A DNA stretch of 64,000 bases from contig JAOBSW010001210.1 in the NCBI GenBank assembly GCA_026214975.1, forward strand, positions 55,230-119,229, written 5' to 3'. Below the pieces are notes generated by a model. The model ran no database searches. It had not been told where the DNA came from and saw only the letters and a program-made list of their open reading frames with translations. A program made the position numbers and the translations under genes. The stretch is from Gentiana macrophylla. Taxonomy: Eukaryota > Streptophyta > Magnoliopsida > Gentianales > Gentianaceae. Positions 24,698-36,830 of the stretch are shown piece by piece. The stretch's first letter is position 1, and every line of letters starts with the position of its first letter.

Positions 24698-26387
24698 TGT
24701 TGGTCCCTTGAAAAGGCTTTGGTTAAGTTTAGAGGGGGGTGAATAAACTTAACACGTAAAACTTTTGGAGTTAAAAACTCAAAGCAAGGTCGATGCTTTG
24801 GTGATCGCTCGATGGTCTGGCCGATCGCTCGATGAGTTCTCCGATTGTTGATATTCTTTGGATTTGTTGTAGCGGAATATATTCAAATTAAGACTTGTTA
24901 CTTGTTGTTTAAAAAATGATACTAAGTATTAGATACTCAGTGGTGTAAGTGTGTAATTCAGTTGCTAGTTTCTGTAAGTTGATGTGATAAGTATACTAAA
25001 TGCAGAATGTAAGTAGGCAAATTTTATAGTGGTTCCAGGTGGTGTAATCCTGTCAGTCCACTCTTCTCCTGTGATGTTGGAGGAAATTCACTAGAGATCT
25101 TTGAGGTTGCAGTAACCAAAATCCCTAAGTTGTCTGTCCTTCACCAATAACTATGGCTTCACAAACCGAACACTTGAAGCAGGTGGGATTCTTTGCTCCA
25201 AAGTATTCCTTTGGTCCTTGAAGGGTAGGATTGCCTCTTCACCGGCTCCACCACAAACAATAGTCCTTGACACCCAAAGATCCTTCTTTGTCTTGTGAGG
25301 TTTCTTGTAAAAGAATGTTTGAATCAAGTAAATGATTGACTTTCAAAGTGACTTGATCAGGATGAAATGATCAGCAGCTGGATGTCTCCAAGTGTGTAAA
25401 TTTGATGTAACTTGAAAGCAGGTTACACTTGAAGAATATACTGGATCAGTAGCTTTAAGCTCAGTAATGTCAGTAGGGTGAATTTCTTGATAAACTTGAT
25501 AGCTTAAGATTGATTGTTGTTTTTCATCAATTTTCATCCCTTGTATCTGAATCAGGAATCCTCTATTTATAGTAGAGAATCCTGTGACTTATGTTTGAAA
25601 TTCAAACATAGCCGTTTCAGATTTGTCCCCATCCTGACTTGCTTTACGTCTCAGTACATAGTAATCGGCGTAGTCGATCTTTTTTGTCGATTTTGATTGT
25701 CTCCCTTTGACTTATGTCCATTGGATAAAGCTCTGAATCTTTCCAACGTCCCTTTAATCTTGACCATTGATTTGTTGACAAAATCAAGACTTGTTAACTG
25801 TCCTTATCCTTGTAATCTTCCAATGTAGCCTTTGATTAAATCGAAATATATATTTAGCAGGTTCCTGTGTATGTAAGTCTGCTGAAATGCTTGTCAGTCA
25901 TCTGTCTAAAGTTTGCTGTGTTTATTAAACACTTCAGCTGACTGTCTTCTTCTAACTTTTTCTTGTGAAGTTAGAGTACACCATTTTGAACATAACTAAG
26001 TTCCAATCACCACTTAACATATGGAACTTAGACCTTGTACACAAGGTATATGTAATCAGTTTAGGTCATCACAGACTTTCTTAAATTCTGATTCCATATC
26101 CTTGACTTTAAATACTAAGTTTGATCCCTTAGCCTTCCATAACTAAGTTTGACCCTTCAGCCTTCAGTCTTCAGCAGGTCCCTAACTAGTCTACTGACCT
26201 AGTTACCTTACTGACCTAGACAGGTCTGCTGATGAAAGTCAGCTGACCATTTACAATGCTTGTTTGATCAAACCTATACAAAGATCAAACTCTAATAAGC
26301 CTATACATTTAATCTAGACATCTTTTTGCCTTTGCTCTATAACAGCTAGTCTGGCACTCATCACTAAAACTCAAAATATGTCCAACA
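24698..26387 (-). repeat. 3' LTR of Sirevirus-like copy S2
   Basis: 1690 bases, TGTTGGTCCC...GTCCAACA on the plus strand. A TATA box (TATAAATA on the minus strand) is at 25564-25571, just as in the S1 LTR. No coding content. Confidence 0.88.
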
Positions 26388-26413
26388 ATTTCCCCCTTTT
26401 TGGTGATGATGCC
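26388..26413 (-). promoter_or_regulatory. Sirevirus polypurine tract and adjacent conserved motif, copy S2
   Basis: Minus strand GGCATCATCACC then AAAAAGGGGGAAAT, directly before the LTR. This pairing is a known hallmark of Sirevirus genomes. Confidence 0.9.
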
Positions 26414-26558
26414 AATACCCTCCTTACAGCAAAGCAAAAAGATAAGAACAAAAACAGAACAAATTCAGTCATTCTTCATTATACTCATATTTGTTCAAAA
26501 TTATTACAAACTAGAATCAGCAGTATGAAATTTGTAGTGTAAGTATGCCGAAATAGCT

Positions 26559-27810
26559 TCAGTCTATGTCTTGCCCTTTCTTCTGATAATACTCCATGAT
26601 TTCTTTGACAACATCCTGCATCCATTGATTTTCAATTAGAGGACAGTCAATCCAATGATTCAGATCTTTCCACCACTTCCAGGCTTCTGGTAGAGTTAAT
26701 CTTATGGTGTGAACTTTAAAGCCTTGTCTCATATAGAAATGTTTGAATTCATCTAATGAATTCCTTGCTGATTGCACAGTCCCCAATCTACCACCTCTAC
26801 CTCCTCTACCTCCTCTTCCACCTCTAGAGGAAGCTCTCATAGCTTTGACTCTTGTTTCCTAGAGCTTTATACCCAAAAAGTGATCCAGCCCTCAAAATAT
26901 CCCATGCGGCTGTAAGGTCTTTTCTTTCTATAGTAAAGCTGCTTAAATTCCTTCAGGAGTTCATCAGTCAACTGCAACCTACTAGGTGCAGGGTTCCTGA
27001 ATGCATTAGTATCATCCTCATATTTCTTCTTTGCAAAGATCCTTGCAGCTTCTTTTGCTACTGCTGTTTGGCTCTCTTCCCCCTTATTGACATAATCAAC
27101 AAAACGGGACAGTAGACCATGAACACTCTCCTGTGTGATCACCAAATTTGCAAGTTGACCCTCCATTATTTTTGTTCTAGTGTCAACTGCAGTGATCCTT
27201 CCTTCTATTGTTTACTCCAGCAGATTTATCATCTCAGTAACCTTAGGATCCAATGCAGCAGTTTGAGGTGTTGCAGCAGGTTGAACTTCAGCAGACTTGG
27301 ATGTGTCAGTAAGTTTGTCAATATTCTTGTGTAATAAGGCAAATTGTTCATTCAAAAACTTATCTCTGTGTGCATTGCTCTGTTTTATCCCTCTCACATA
27401 TAGGGTAAGATCAGCAAGTGCATATTGAGTAGATGTGATGTTAGATGCAGTTGTCTCAGTGTTCTACCTCTATTTTCCACTAAATTCATCAGATCTTCAA
27501 ATCTTTCTTCTTGTCTACTCAGTTGAGTCCACAGTAGTGTAATATCAGCTCTTACAGCCCTCAACTCTTCCAAAACATGTCTTTGATACAAAGACCACCA
27601 CACCTCCAGCCATGTGTCCAAAGAAAGATCATCACAGCGAGGTTCTTCAACATTGTAATGTGCCCTCTGTCTGCTGACAACCATAGCTCTTGTCCTGTCC
27701 CATCCAGCAGGTTTAGGACCCTCCTCAATCACATCACCAAATATTTCCTCCAAAATTGGATCTTGTGCAGGTTGAGGTTCCACGGCATGTTCCTCCTCAA
27801 AAAGTGGTAC
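26559..27810 (-). pseudogene. ORF3, copy S2, C-terminal half
   Basis: Fragments in shifted frames follow one another. An acidic start (EEEHAVEPQPAQD) leads to a probable coiled coil (VLEELRAVRADITLL, SRQEERFEDLMNLV; 27640-27400) and a further helical stretch (27397-26900) ending in a Trp-containing module (DELLKEFKQLYYRK, YFEGWITFW). Next is an RGG run (RGGRGGRGGRGGR, 26789-26829), and a second related module (LDEFKHFYMRQ, EAWKWWKDL, WMQDVVKEIMEYY) ending at 26559. RGG runs usually bind RNA. The right edge is the G-C insertion (target duplication ATGTG, 27811-27815). The N-terminal half continues at 33430. Confidence 0.65.
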
Positions 27811-27815
27811 ATGTG

Positions 27816-29524
27816 AGATGAGAGACAAATTGACGCTCATTATTATGAAATTTTACCCCAATTTTGATAGCACTTTGAGCATTAGTGTACCAATTCAAGT
27901 CATTAAGTGCTTAATTTCATCCAAATGTGTAGGTAGTAATTATTATATAAAATATCATATTTTGATAGGTTGTGTACCGGTTTAGTAACCGGAGCGTCGT
28001 GTCGGGTTTACGCTTGGTATTTTGGTGATTTATTCCAGGACTATAGGTTGACCAAGACCCTGAGTGATGACACGTGTTGATCTTAAAACACATCTTTTGA
28101 GGGCTATAAGAGTGTGCCGGAAGCTATCAGATTCAAACGGATCAATTGTCCATAGTGCTTCTACCGTAGCCTATCTTCAATAGACATTTGACCCCACTTA
28201 AAGGCATTTTCTGAGGAAGATTTATTCATAAGAATTTTAGATCAAGAAACTATCTTTCCAACTCAATTTGAATCACATCAACCGGAGGTATATAACTCAA
28301 GTTATAATAATTTTACCGAACTATTATAAAGAACCGGCGCAAACCGGACTTTTTGCGCGCGCGAATCAATCGCTGCGTAAAGTCATCGAGTTAGTTATAC
28401 CGGCGCGCACGCCGGATCTTTTTAGCGTGCACTCCGAACGCATACGAAGCATTTTTCAGCATAAATACTCATTACGGATCGCATTTTCCCCATTTCTTTC
28501 AACCCAATCTTCTTCTTCCCCCTTCTTCATTTCTTCTTGCATGCACCAACATTTAAAGGCTCTTAGAGCAAAAATTAGTTACAATATTTCATCACAAATA
28601 TAACCCTAGAATGTTAGTCTAATTCCTTGGTGTATCTTACGTGGAAGAAGCCCAACACTTGGTGCAACCTCCATAGATGCTCGCCGGAGGTGAAAGCAAG
28701 CTTCTCCCTTGAAATTCAACGGTTGTAATCGGTATTATTCTAGTTTTATTTTGTTTTGATAATCTCATTTCTATGAATACTAATTTCAACGTGTTAGTAA
28801 TTGTAGTAATGAGTAGCTAAATTTGTAACTAGCCAAGATGATGTTGTTGTGATAGTTATTAATCTCTATCATGTTGATTGGGAATGTTAATTCATATATT
28901 TCATAGCTTTTTGTGTTGTTGTTATCTTTTCCTATTTGCACCGTATTTCTTGTTTGTGTTGGATTGATCATCTAGCACTAGCACACACACACTTAGTTGA
29001 GACCGAAAGGAAATATTAGGTGTGGGAGAAGGAATAGGGAAACCGGAAGGTAAAATTGACCTTAATTGGAATTCGATTTCTTATCCGGGGATTATTGACA
29101 CTGTCATTGCATTCAAGATCTTAATCATGTTGAATCATTAGGTCTAGGGTTCTTAGACCAAGGAGGAGACATAGAGTAGTTTCATTCACTCGTATGAGGG
29201 GAAACTATTAGCTTAGGAGTGCACCGGTAACACACACTTGAAGACTAATGGAAGGTTGGTAGGTAGTTCATTCCCGTGATGCTAGTAGAGATATACTTGA
29301 TCAATACATTGTCTTGGTTAGGCTTTTAATCATTTGTCACCCTTTGTAGTAGTAGATTTTAGATACATTTACATTCTTGTTAAATTGCGACTTAGATCAA
29401 GATAATAATAGCTTTTTTGTGTTCAACCTCACAATCCTCGTGGATACGACCTTGACCACTTACTAGACTACAATTGACCCAGTACACTGCCGGTTAGATT
29501 GGACCCCTAGAAAAGTCCCGATCA
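27816..29524 (+). repeat. 5' LTR of element G-C
   Basis: 1709 bases ending GTCCCGATCA. It carries GC-rich stretches around 28330-28440 with differences from the 3' copy at CG-rich sites. A TATA-like CATAAATAC lies at 28460-28468. The open stretch at 28268-28603 is not considered a gene. Confidence 0.92.
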
Positions 29525-31705
29525 AGCTTTTTGGCGCCGCTGCCGGGGATTGTGTAACGGTTGATACTTATACTAGCTAAAATGTCTTGAGAATAAGTCA
29601 AAACTTTTTCTAATCTTTTTTTTTTTACTTTTTTGGTTCTTACCTCTTTGGTAAGTCACCAAGTGCTATTAATTGTGTTCTTGTTGTTTTCTATCTTGTA
29701 GTTGATGAACCACTCTCGACGTGGTAAGGCCCCCAATACTCCTTACATCCCGGATATCCACACTTATATTAAGGATCGTTGATTTGAGAGAAAGGTTGGC
29801 CAAGCTCATAGTGAATTGGATCTTGGTGAAACATCTTCACAAGAGTCATTAAACCAAGAAGAGGGAATGGACGAGGTGCAAGGAAATGCACAATCCCGGG
29901 TACTATATTTTTTATTATTCCTTAAGCATTTATTTTCGGTTGGTTCGTGTGCTTAATTGTTACGTGCTTTGGTGAGTAATTGTTAGAAGTATCCCTTTTT
30001 GTTTAGTATATTATATTAATTAATCATCATCATTTTGGTTGTTTAATTCTGTCGAGCTGACGACGTTAAACAAAAGCGCTACCGGGAGGCAGCCCGTAAA
30101 AGTTTAGTATAATAATTTTGCTCTTTTGTAAGGCCAGATGTGTCCAATGATCATTTTGTCTCTACCTTTTGGTTGATACGTTGCTCGTACTTGGGATTGC
30201 TTTTCATTTCATTGGTTGTCTTTCTTGTTCATGCCCACCCACCTACCCTTTTATTGCATCCCGGTATTTGTTTTGACTTGTTTTGGTGCACCTTTGCTTC
30301 CCCAACCACTTCATTACCCTCACTTTACATTGGGGACAATGCAAGTTCGTAAGTGGAGAGTGGAATCGTGGTTGGTCTAGCAATGGCATTAGTGCTTATT
30401 TTTGTATCAGAAAATCCCTTAGTTTTTTTATCTTTTTCGAGCATTATCTAGTTGAATAAAAATAAACTTTATAAGGCATATATTTCATGGATTTGAGGAT
30501 GTAATGATCAATTTGGATGTGTATAACCAATGTGAATCATAAATGCATTTAACCTAAATCTATTTGTGTAACATGAATTCCTTGTGCACGATTGTCTCAA
30601 TCTTTTGTTGACATGCAACTTTTGTATGATATCATGTAAGCACGCTTCCATAGCAACTAGAACTTAGGCTTGATATCCTTTCGAGGTGAAATAGAAAGGT
30701 GTTTGGAGTCGGAGTTAAGGATGACGGTTATGGCATTTCTTTGACACAACCATAGCCAAATGGCCTTCCCGAACATATTTTCCACCTGTCCCCATCTCAG
30801 CCTTTGTAGAGTGGTGAGACCCCACTCAAAACTAGCCATTAGTGATTAGCCTCATTATATCCGACCCTTAGCCTAATTTTGGTCTACATTCCCTTTATGT
30901 CCCGTAAGTTTAGCAAGTTTATATGTATTGTTGTGGTGATTATATTGGAAGTTGTGTTGAGAGTTGGATGACATTAAATGGCACAAGTTGAGATGATATC
31001 TATCAAGTTCGGAGTCCATTGGTGTTAGTAAAAAAAAATTAAAAAAAAGGAGAAGAAAAAATCAAAAATCCAAAAAAGTAATAAAGCTCAATGAAGTTGT
31101 GAATAAAGTTCAATAAATGGTGAGTTTTGAAGCCATTTGAAGACTAGAGTATCAAATTCAAGTAACTCAAGCTTTGGGAAATTGTGTTGATTTGAAACGG
31201 TGTTTCTTATTTCTTTTGTTCCTTGTTAAGGCGGCCACCTCGACAATTTTTGCAAAAGGAGAAGAGATACCAATTCGATATTTTTGGAAGTGAAGGTGTA
31301 GAGGCTTGCTTCCTTGCAATTGTTCTCTTTGTTATATCATTTTTACCCTTCGTTTAGCCAACTACCCGGGCCTAACGTTACAAGCTATCAAGTCCTACCC
31401 GACCTATCTTATTGACTCCGAATGCCTCGATTAGTGGAGATTGGTATCATTCTTAAGCCTATGGATTGCATTGTACAAGTCTTGCATGCATGATTTCATA
31501 ATTGGTTGCTTGGTAACAAATTTGAAAACTATTCACACACACACTCCATTACACACTTATATTGAGGTTAACGTGTGGTTATGGATCGAATGATTGCATC
31601 GTCCGGTTGTCCCTTACATCTTATATCTTCATGAATTTGTACCTCATTCATTTTGTTTTATCGCTTGTTTTGCTCGAGGACGACTAAAAGCTAAGTAGGG
31701 AGTTG
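29525..31705 (+). other. Interior of element G-C: primer-binding site, remnants of Athila-type non-coding motifs
   Basis: After the primer-binding site (29532-29549) a 25-codon stub begins at 29704 (MNHSRRGKAPNTPYIPD), where gag would lie, and stops. Two motifs recurrent in Athila-type elements follow: AAAGCGCTACCGGGAGGCAG (30072-30091), and ACATTGGGGACAATGCAAG (about 30329-30347). Before the purine tract lies TTTTGCTCGAGGACGACTAA (31667-31686), the hairpin shared with G-A and G-B. No coding region supported. Confidence 0.7.
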
Positions 31706-33424
31706 TGATGAGAGACAAATTGACGCTCATTGTTATGACATTTTACCCCAATTTTGATAGCACTTTGAGCATTATTGTACCAATTCAAGTCATTAACTGC
31801 TTAATTTCATCCAAATGTGTAGGTAGTAATTATTATATAAAATATCATATATTGATAGGTTTTGTACCGGTTTAGTAACCGGAGCGTCGTGTCGGGTTTA
31901 CGCTTGGTATTTTGGTGATTTATTACAGGACTATAGGTTGACCAAGACCCCGAGTGACTACACGTGTTGAGCCTAAAACACGTCTTTTGAGGGCTAGAAG
32001 AGTGTGCCGGAAGCTATCGGATTCAAACGGATCAATTGTCCATAGTGCTTCTACCGTAGCCTATCTTCAACGGAAATTTTACCCCACTTAAAGGAATTTT
32101 CTGGGGAAGACTTCTGCATAATAGTTGTAGATCAAGAAACGAGATTTCCAACTCAATGTGAATCACATCAATCGGATGTCTAGAATTCAAGTTTTGATAA
32201 TTTTACCGAACTACTATAAAGAACCGGCGCAAACCGGACTTTTGCGGCGCGCGCGCCAAATCGTTGAAGAAAGCTGTCAGAGTTAGTTATACCGGCGTGC
32301 GCCGGATCTTTATGGCGCACTTCGAACGCCATACGTAAACGAGCCAAAGCATAAATACTCATTCTGGATCGCATTTTTCCCAATTCTTTCAACCACATCT
32401 TCTTCTTCCCCCTTCTTCATTTCTTCTTGTAGGCACCATCATTTAAAGGCTCTTAGAGCCAAAATTAGTTACAATATTTAGCTAATTTCATCACAAATAT
32501 AATCCTAGAATGTTAGTCTAATTCCTTGGTGTATCTTACGTGGAAGAAGCCCAACACTTGGTGCAACCTCCATGGATGCTCGCCGGAGGTGAAAGCAAGC
32601 TTCTCCCTTGAAATTCAACGGTTGTAATCGGTATTATTCTAGTTTTATTTAGTTTTGATAATCTTATTGCTATGAATACTAATTTCAACGTGTTAGTAAT
32701 TGTAGTAATGAGTAGCTAAATTTGTAACTAGCCAAGATGATGTTGTTTTGATAGTTATTAATCTCTATCATGTTGATAGGGAATGTTAATTCATATATTT
32801 CATAGCTTTTTGTGTTTTTGTTATCTTTTCCTATTTGCACCGTATTTCTTTTTTGTGTTGGATTGATCATCTAGCACTAGCACACACACACTTAGTTGAG
32901 ACCGAAAGGAGATATTAGGTGTGGGAGAAGGAATAGGGAAACCGGAAGGTAAAATTGACCTGAATTGGAATTCGATTTCTTATCCGGGGATTATTGACAC
33001 TGTCATTGAATTCAAGATCTTAATCATGTTGAATCATTAGGTTCTAGGGTTCTTAGACCAAGGAGGAGACATATAGTAGTTTCATTCACTCGTATGAGGG
33101 GAAACTACTAGCTTAGGAGTGCACCGGTAACACACACTTGAACACTAATGGAAGGTTGGTAGGTAGTTCATTCCCATGATGCTAGTAGAGATATACTTGA
33201 TCAATACATTGTCTTGGTTAGGCTTTTTATCATTTATCACCCTTTGTAGTAGTAGATTCTAGATACATTTACATTCTTGTTAAATTGCGACTTAGATCAA
33301 GATAATAATAGCTTTTTGGTGTTCAACCTCACAATCCTCGTGGATACGACCTTGACCACTTACTAGACTACAATTGACCCGGTACACTGCCGGTTAGATT
33401 GGACCCCTAGAAAAGTCCCGATCA
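31706..33424 (+). repeat. 3' LTR of element G-C
   Basis: 1719 bases, TGATGAGAGAC...CCCGATCA, matching 27816-29524 with scattered differences. It is followed by the target duplication ATGTG. Confidence 0.93.
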
Positions 33425-33429
33425 ATGTG

Positions 33430-36155
33430 CCTGTTGAGGTTCATTAGCAACTTGTTCTTCCTCAGGCATCTGGAATTCCTCGTCACTAAAGCCATAATCC
33501 AACAGCTGTTCTTCATCAACAACAGTCTGCTGACTATCCTTTCCTTCAGTAGCCTTCACTTCATTAGAATGTACTTGAGAGATCAGATTTCAAGAGATTC
33601 AGATCAGACTTACAGTGTTTCAGCAAATTGTGCTATAACAATCTCTTCAACAAGTACAGGGGTTTCCTCCAAACCCGTTGTAGGTTCCAACCGTTGTCAG
33701 TCTTGTCGTCGATCCTTAGCAACTGTACCTCTCCTATTCAACTTTGTATTCAGTCTTTGTTTGTTCCTCAAAGAACTTTGAACCACCTCTTCAACTGAAT
33801 GTGTGGGTGATTCCTCAAAACCCATCACTAAATCCAATCTTTGTCCTATCACTGTCTGTTTTTTCCAGTGATCAGGATCCTCTCTTCAACATGAATAAAA
33901 GGAAAACAGCCAAATTTTCCTCTAGCACTCCTCTGTCATCAACAATCTTCTGTAGAATATCAGCAGTTTGAGATAAAGTATCCTGAGTGTCAAACCACTC
34001 CTGATATTGAGTTGAATCCTCATAACTGATGTCAGGCTCACTGTGTGCAATGACTGTCTCCTCATTCAAATTTTCAGTTTGCTGAACATTAGACTCAACC
34101 TCCAGTAATATGTCTGACATACTGTTAGGCCTATCATCTCCAAAATTTATTCCATCATTTATTAAGGCTTCCAAATCATCTATGGTCAAGTCCTCCATGT
34201 CTTCATCCACATTACCAGTCTGTTGTCCTTGGCCAGACTTACCAAAGATCAGCAGATCGATCGATGTTTCCTCAGTTGATCCTTGACCAGTTGCTTCAGT
34301 AGATGTTCCTTTGGCCACTCTACTGGACTTCCCAAGAAACATAGGATGATCATCATCAGAATCAGATGATGAAGAATCATCACTATCAGGTGTGTACTTG
34401 GGATCTTTGAACATAATCTTAGCACTCTTCTTCCCTTCATCCAGTAAATCTATTAACCTTATCTACAGCAACGTTGTATCCACCAATTCCAGTAGGCTTT
34501 CCACACCCAACTGATCAAACGCCCATTCTTCAAATCCACTAATGGGTTCAGCAGCTGGCTTTTGTCTCTTGTAGAATCCAAACTTCCATTGAAAGTAGTT
34601 CTGTATTACCCTGAAGTTGGGATCTACCTTCTCTTTCTTGGATTTCTTCTCTTTTCTTTCAAAGGGCATAGTTGGCCTTGTTGGTGCAGATTTCTCAGCC
34701 TGTTGTTCTCCAAACGCATTAACAAGGTGAGTCAATGTATCTATAGCAGATACAATCATGTCAGTATGTTCTTCAGGTTGAACATTTGTATCTACCACCT
34801 CCAACTATTATACACTAGGTTCCCTCTGACTTGTATGAGTATCAGTATGGTCCGCAGCAGTGTGTTGTTCCCCCTGAGTTGTAGCATCCACAGCAGGGTC
34901 AGGAACAGTTTCCACAGCAGGGTGTTGTGGTTCTTCAATGTATTGCTCAACAACAACACCAGCATCAGCAATAGGCTCAACAGCCTCTTCTTCTATTTCC
35001 CTTTGGTCCTCCAGGACCTTTAATTCTTTACCCTTTCCATGCTTCTTCTTTTTCGAAATCTCTTTCATTCTCTTTGTGGGTCGTTCAACTTGAATTTCAA
35101 CATCTTTCCTCTTTCTTTTGTCCACTTTCTATTGCTCTTTCAAAATCTCAGCAGCAGATTTCTTCTTTGTAACTTCAGTAGGGTCAGCACCTTGAACTTC
35201 AACTGAACCCTCAATAGACTCAGCAGTCTCTACTGGTTGCTTCCTTGTTTTCTTTGGCTTAAGCATCTCAGTTATCTTCCATGTATCGCTGACCTTTCGT
35301 TTCTCGTGACCTTCTTAGGTGGGAGCAGATTTAGCAAGCGGTTTGACTCGCCACCACCAAAGATCATCATCTCCATCATTGTCACTTTACGTCTCGCCCG
35401 GTGTCCAACTCTTCATCATCATCCAATCCAAGGATGATATAAGCGATCTCCTTTTTGTATCTGGACTTGTTGATCTTTTCAGGTGCAACATCAGCAATCC
35501 TCAAATGAGTCAGTAGGGCCTGCACCATCAAACCCAAAGGCAATGTCTTGGACTTCCTTGTCCCATCTCTGTCCTCTGATATTACCTTCTTCAGGTATTG
35601 GACAAAGAATCCAGCCCAATCAAACTTCATACTCTTGCAGATGATGATCAGCAAATCAATCTTGGGTCCTGACAATGTGTCAATACTTCCACTGAATCCC
35701 AAAATGTTCTTGGCTATAATCTTACTCAGCAGATTATATTCCATCTTGATATGTTTCACATTGATACTTAGTGAGGACTTAATGGATTTGTTGGTCTTTA
35801 TTATATCAACAAAATCTATTCTTCACAGCCCCATTGATTCAGGATTTGTAGGAGCATTGTTTCCAGGTCTAAACCCAAACACTTCCCTCAGCAGGTTTGA
35901 GGAAATTTCAATCTCCTGGCCATTAACTGTGGTAGTAAACGCCTCTCTATCATCTCTTATCACAATGTTTCTCCAGAAATTTACAACATTTGTGTAAGAT
36001 ATGCTTTCCAGTTTCAGATTGAGAACATATTTCAGTCCTTCATTTCTTCTGATTCTTCTACCAATGTTGATAGCTAACTCAGTTTTGTTAGCATCAACAA
36101 CAAACCCTCTGACACTTTGGCTCGTTCCAATGTGAACATCATCTTTATCCGCCAT
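33430..36155 (-). pseudogene. ORF3, copy S2, N-terminal half
   Basis: The start at 36155 (MADKDDVHIG) is supported by the matching start in copy S3 (60136). The first domain (36155-35400) contains NVVNFWRNIV, EIEISSNLLREVFGF, NILGFSGSIDTLSG and KSMKFDWAGFF. It resembles the plant domain called putative plant transposon protein and matches in pattern the ORFs after Athila pol in this window. A Lys-rich low-complexity part (35125-34808) follows. Then comes a block with FQWKFGFYKRQKP and FEEWAFDQLGV (34804-34463) and a long acidic part (34414-33430). In-frame stops or frameshifts occur near 35820, 35380, 35125, 34806 and 34460. The original protein, with the C-terminal half, would exceed 1200 residues. 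Function unknown. Confidence 0.65.
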
Positions 36156-36266
36156 TAGAATTTTGAAAAAGATGAAGAAGATAGCTTTCAAATCTGTGTT
36201 CACACAGTGTGTATTCAGAGAAAAATCAATCTGAAGGTTGTATGCATCATCTCTATGTATATATCT

Positions 36267-36370
36267 GTATATATAGAGAAAGTGGGTAGTAACTGTCAGA
36301 TAGAGCACTGTGCACATACTGTAGCATTTAACCACGATTAAAGTTGGAGTTAATATGATATTGCCACGTG
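36267..36370 (-). promoter_or_regulatory. Putative internal promoter of ORF3, copy S2
   Basis: G-box CACGTG (36365-36370, within ACACGTGGC on the minus strand) lies 90 bases upstream of TATA-like CTATATATAC (36267-36276), which is about 115 bases before the ORF3 ATG (36155). The layout matches S1 and S3. Confidence 0.55.
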
Positions 36371-36630
36371 TCCTACTAATTTATTCCATGAGAGTTGTAA
36401 CCGTTGGATATTTGTAACTTCGGTTATAAAGGATAAGAATAATATCCAATTACTGTTGACTTTCATTTAAGTTTGACTGTCTTGACGTATAACTCAATGA
36501 CCTTGGTCTTGATGAGACTTGTATTAGCGACTCTGTGACAAGATTCCTCGCTGAAACTCACGAGACCATTACTCTGCTAATCTTCAATTTCTCTTGTTTT
36601 TTCCAATTGATAATACAAAGTGAAGTTTAA

Positions 36631-36799
36631 TACCAATGACTGATCTGTCAAGTTAGCTCACCCAACAGGACAAAGACCAATCCCCTTGGCAACTTCATTT
36701 GCTCAATTGTTCAAACTTATTAGGTACTTGGAATTGCTGATACCAATGACTAGTCTGCTAAGTGAGCTCACCTAACATAGCAAAGACTAATCCCCTTGG
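36631..36799. repeat. Two 59-base direct repeats in the pol-ORF3 spacer, copy S2
   Basis: Units at 36631-36689 and 36741-36799, both beginning TACCAATGACT and ending AATCCCCTTGG, 110 bases apart. The same pair occurs in S3 (60594-60653 and 60706-60763). Confidence 0.85.
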
Positions 36800-36830
36800 T
36801 GAATTCCAGTACACTGCTGATTAATGTACA

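Larger units (their letters stand above)
27816..33424 (+). mobile_element. Complete non-autonomous Ty3/gypsy (Athila-related) LTR element G-C
   Basis: LTRs at 27816-29524 and 31706-33424 are highly similar. The primer-binding site is TGGCGCCGCTGCCGGGGA (29532-29549) and the purine tract AAGTAGGGAGTTG (31693-31705). An exact 5-base target duplication ATGTG (27811-27815 and 33425-33429) flanks it. The 2.2 kb interior has no gag or pol. The left LTR starts AGATGAG where the right starts TGATGAG, so its first base is mutated. Confidence 0.93.

Noticed and set aside
28268..28603. 111-codon ORF
   Set aside because: Inside the LTR of G-C; the matching region of the 3' LTR does not keep it open.
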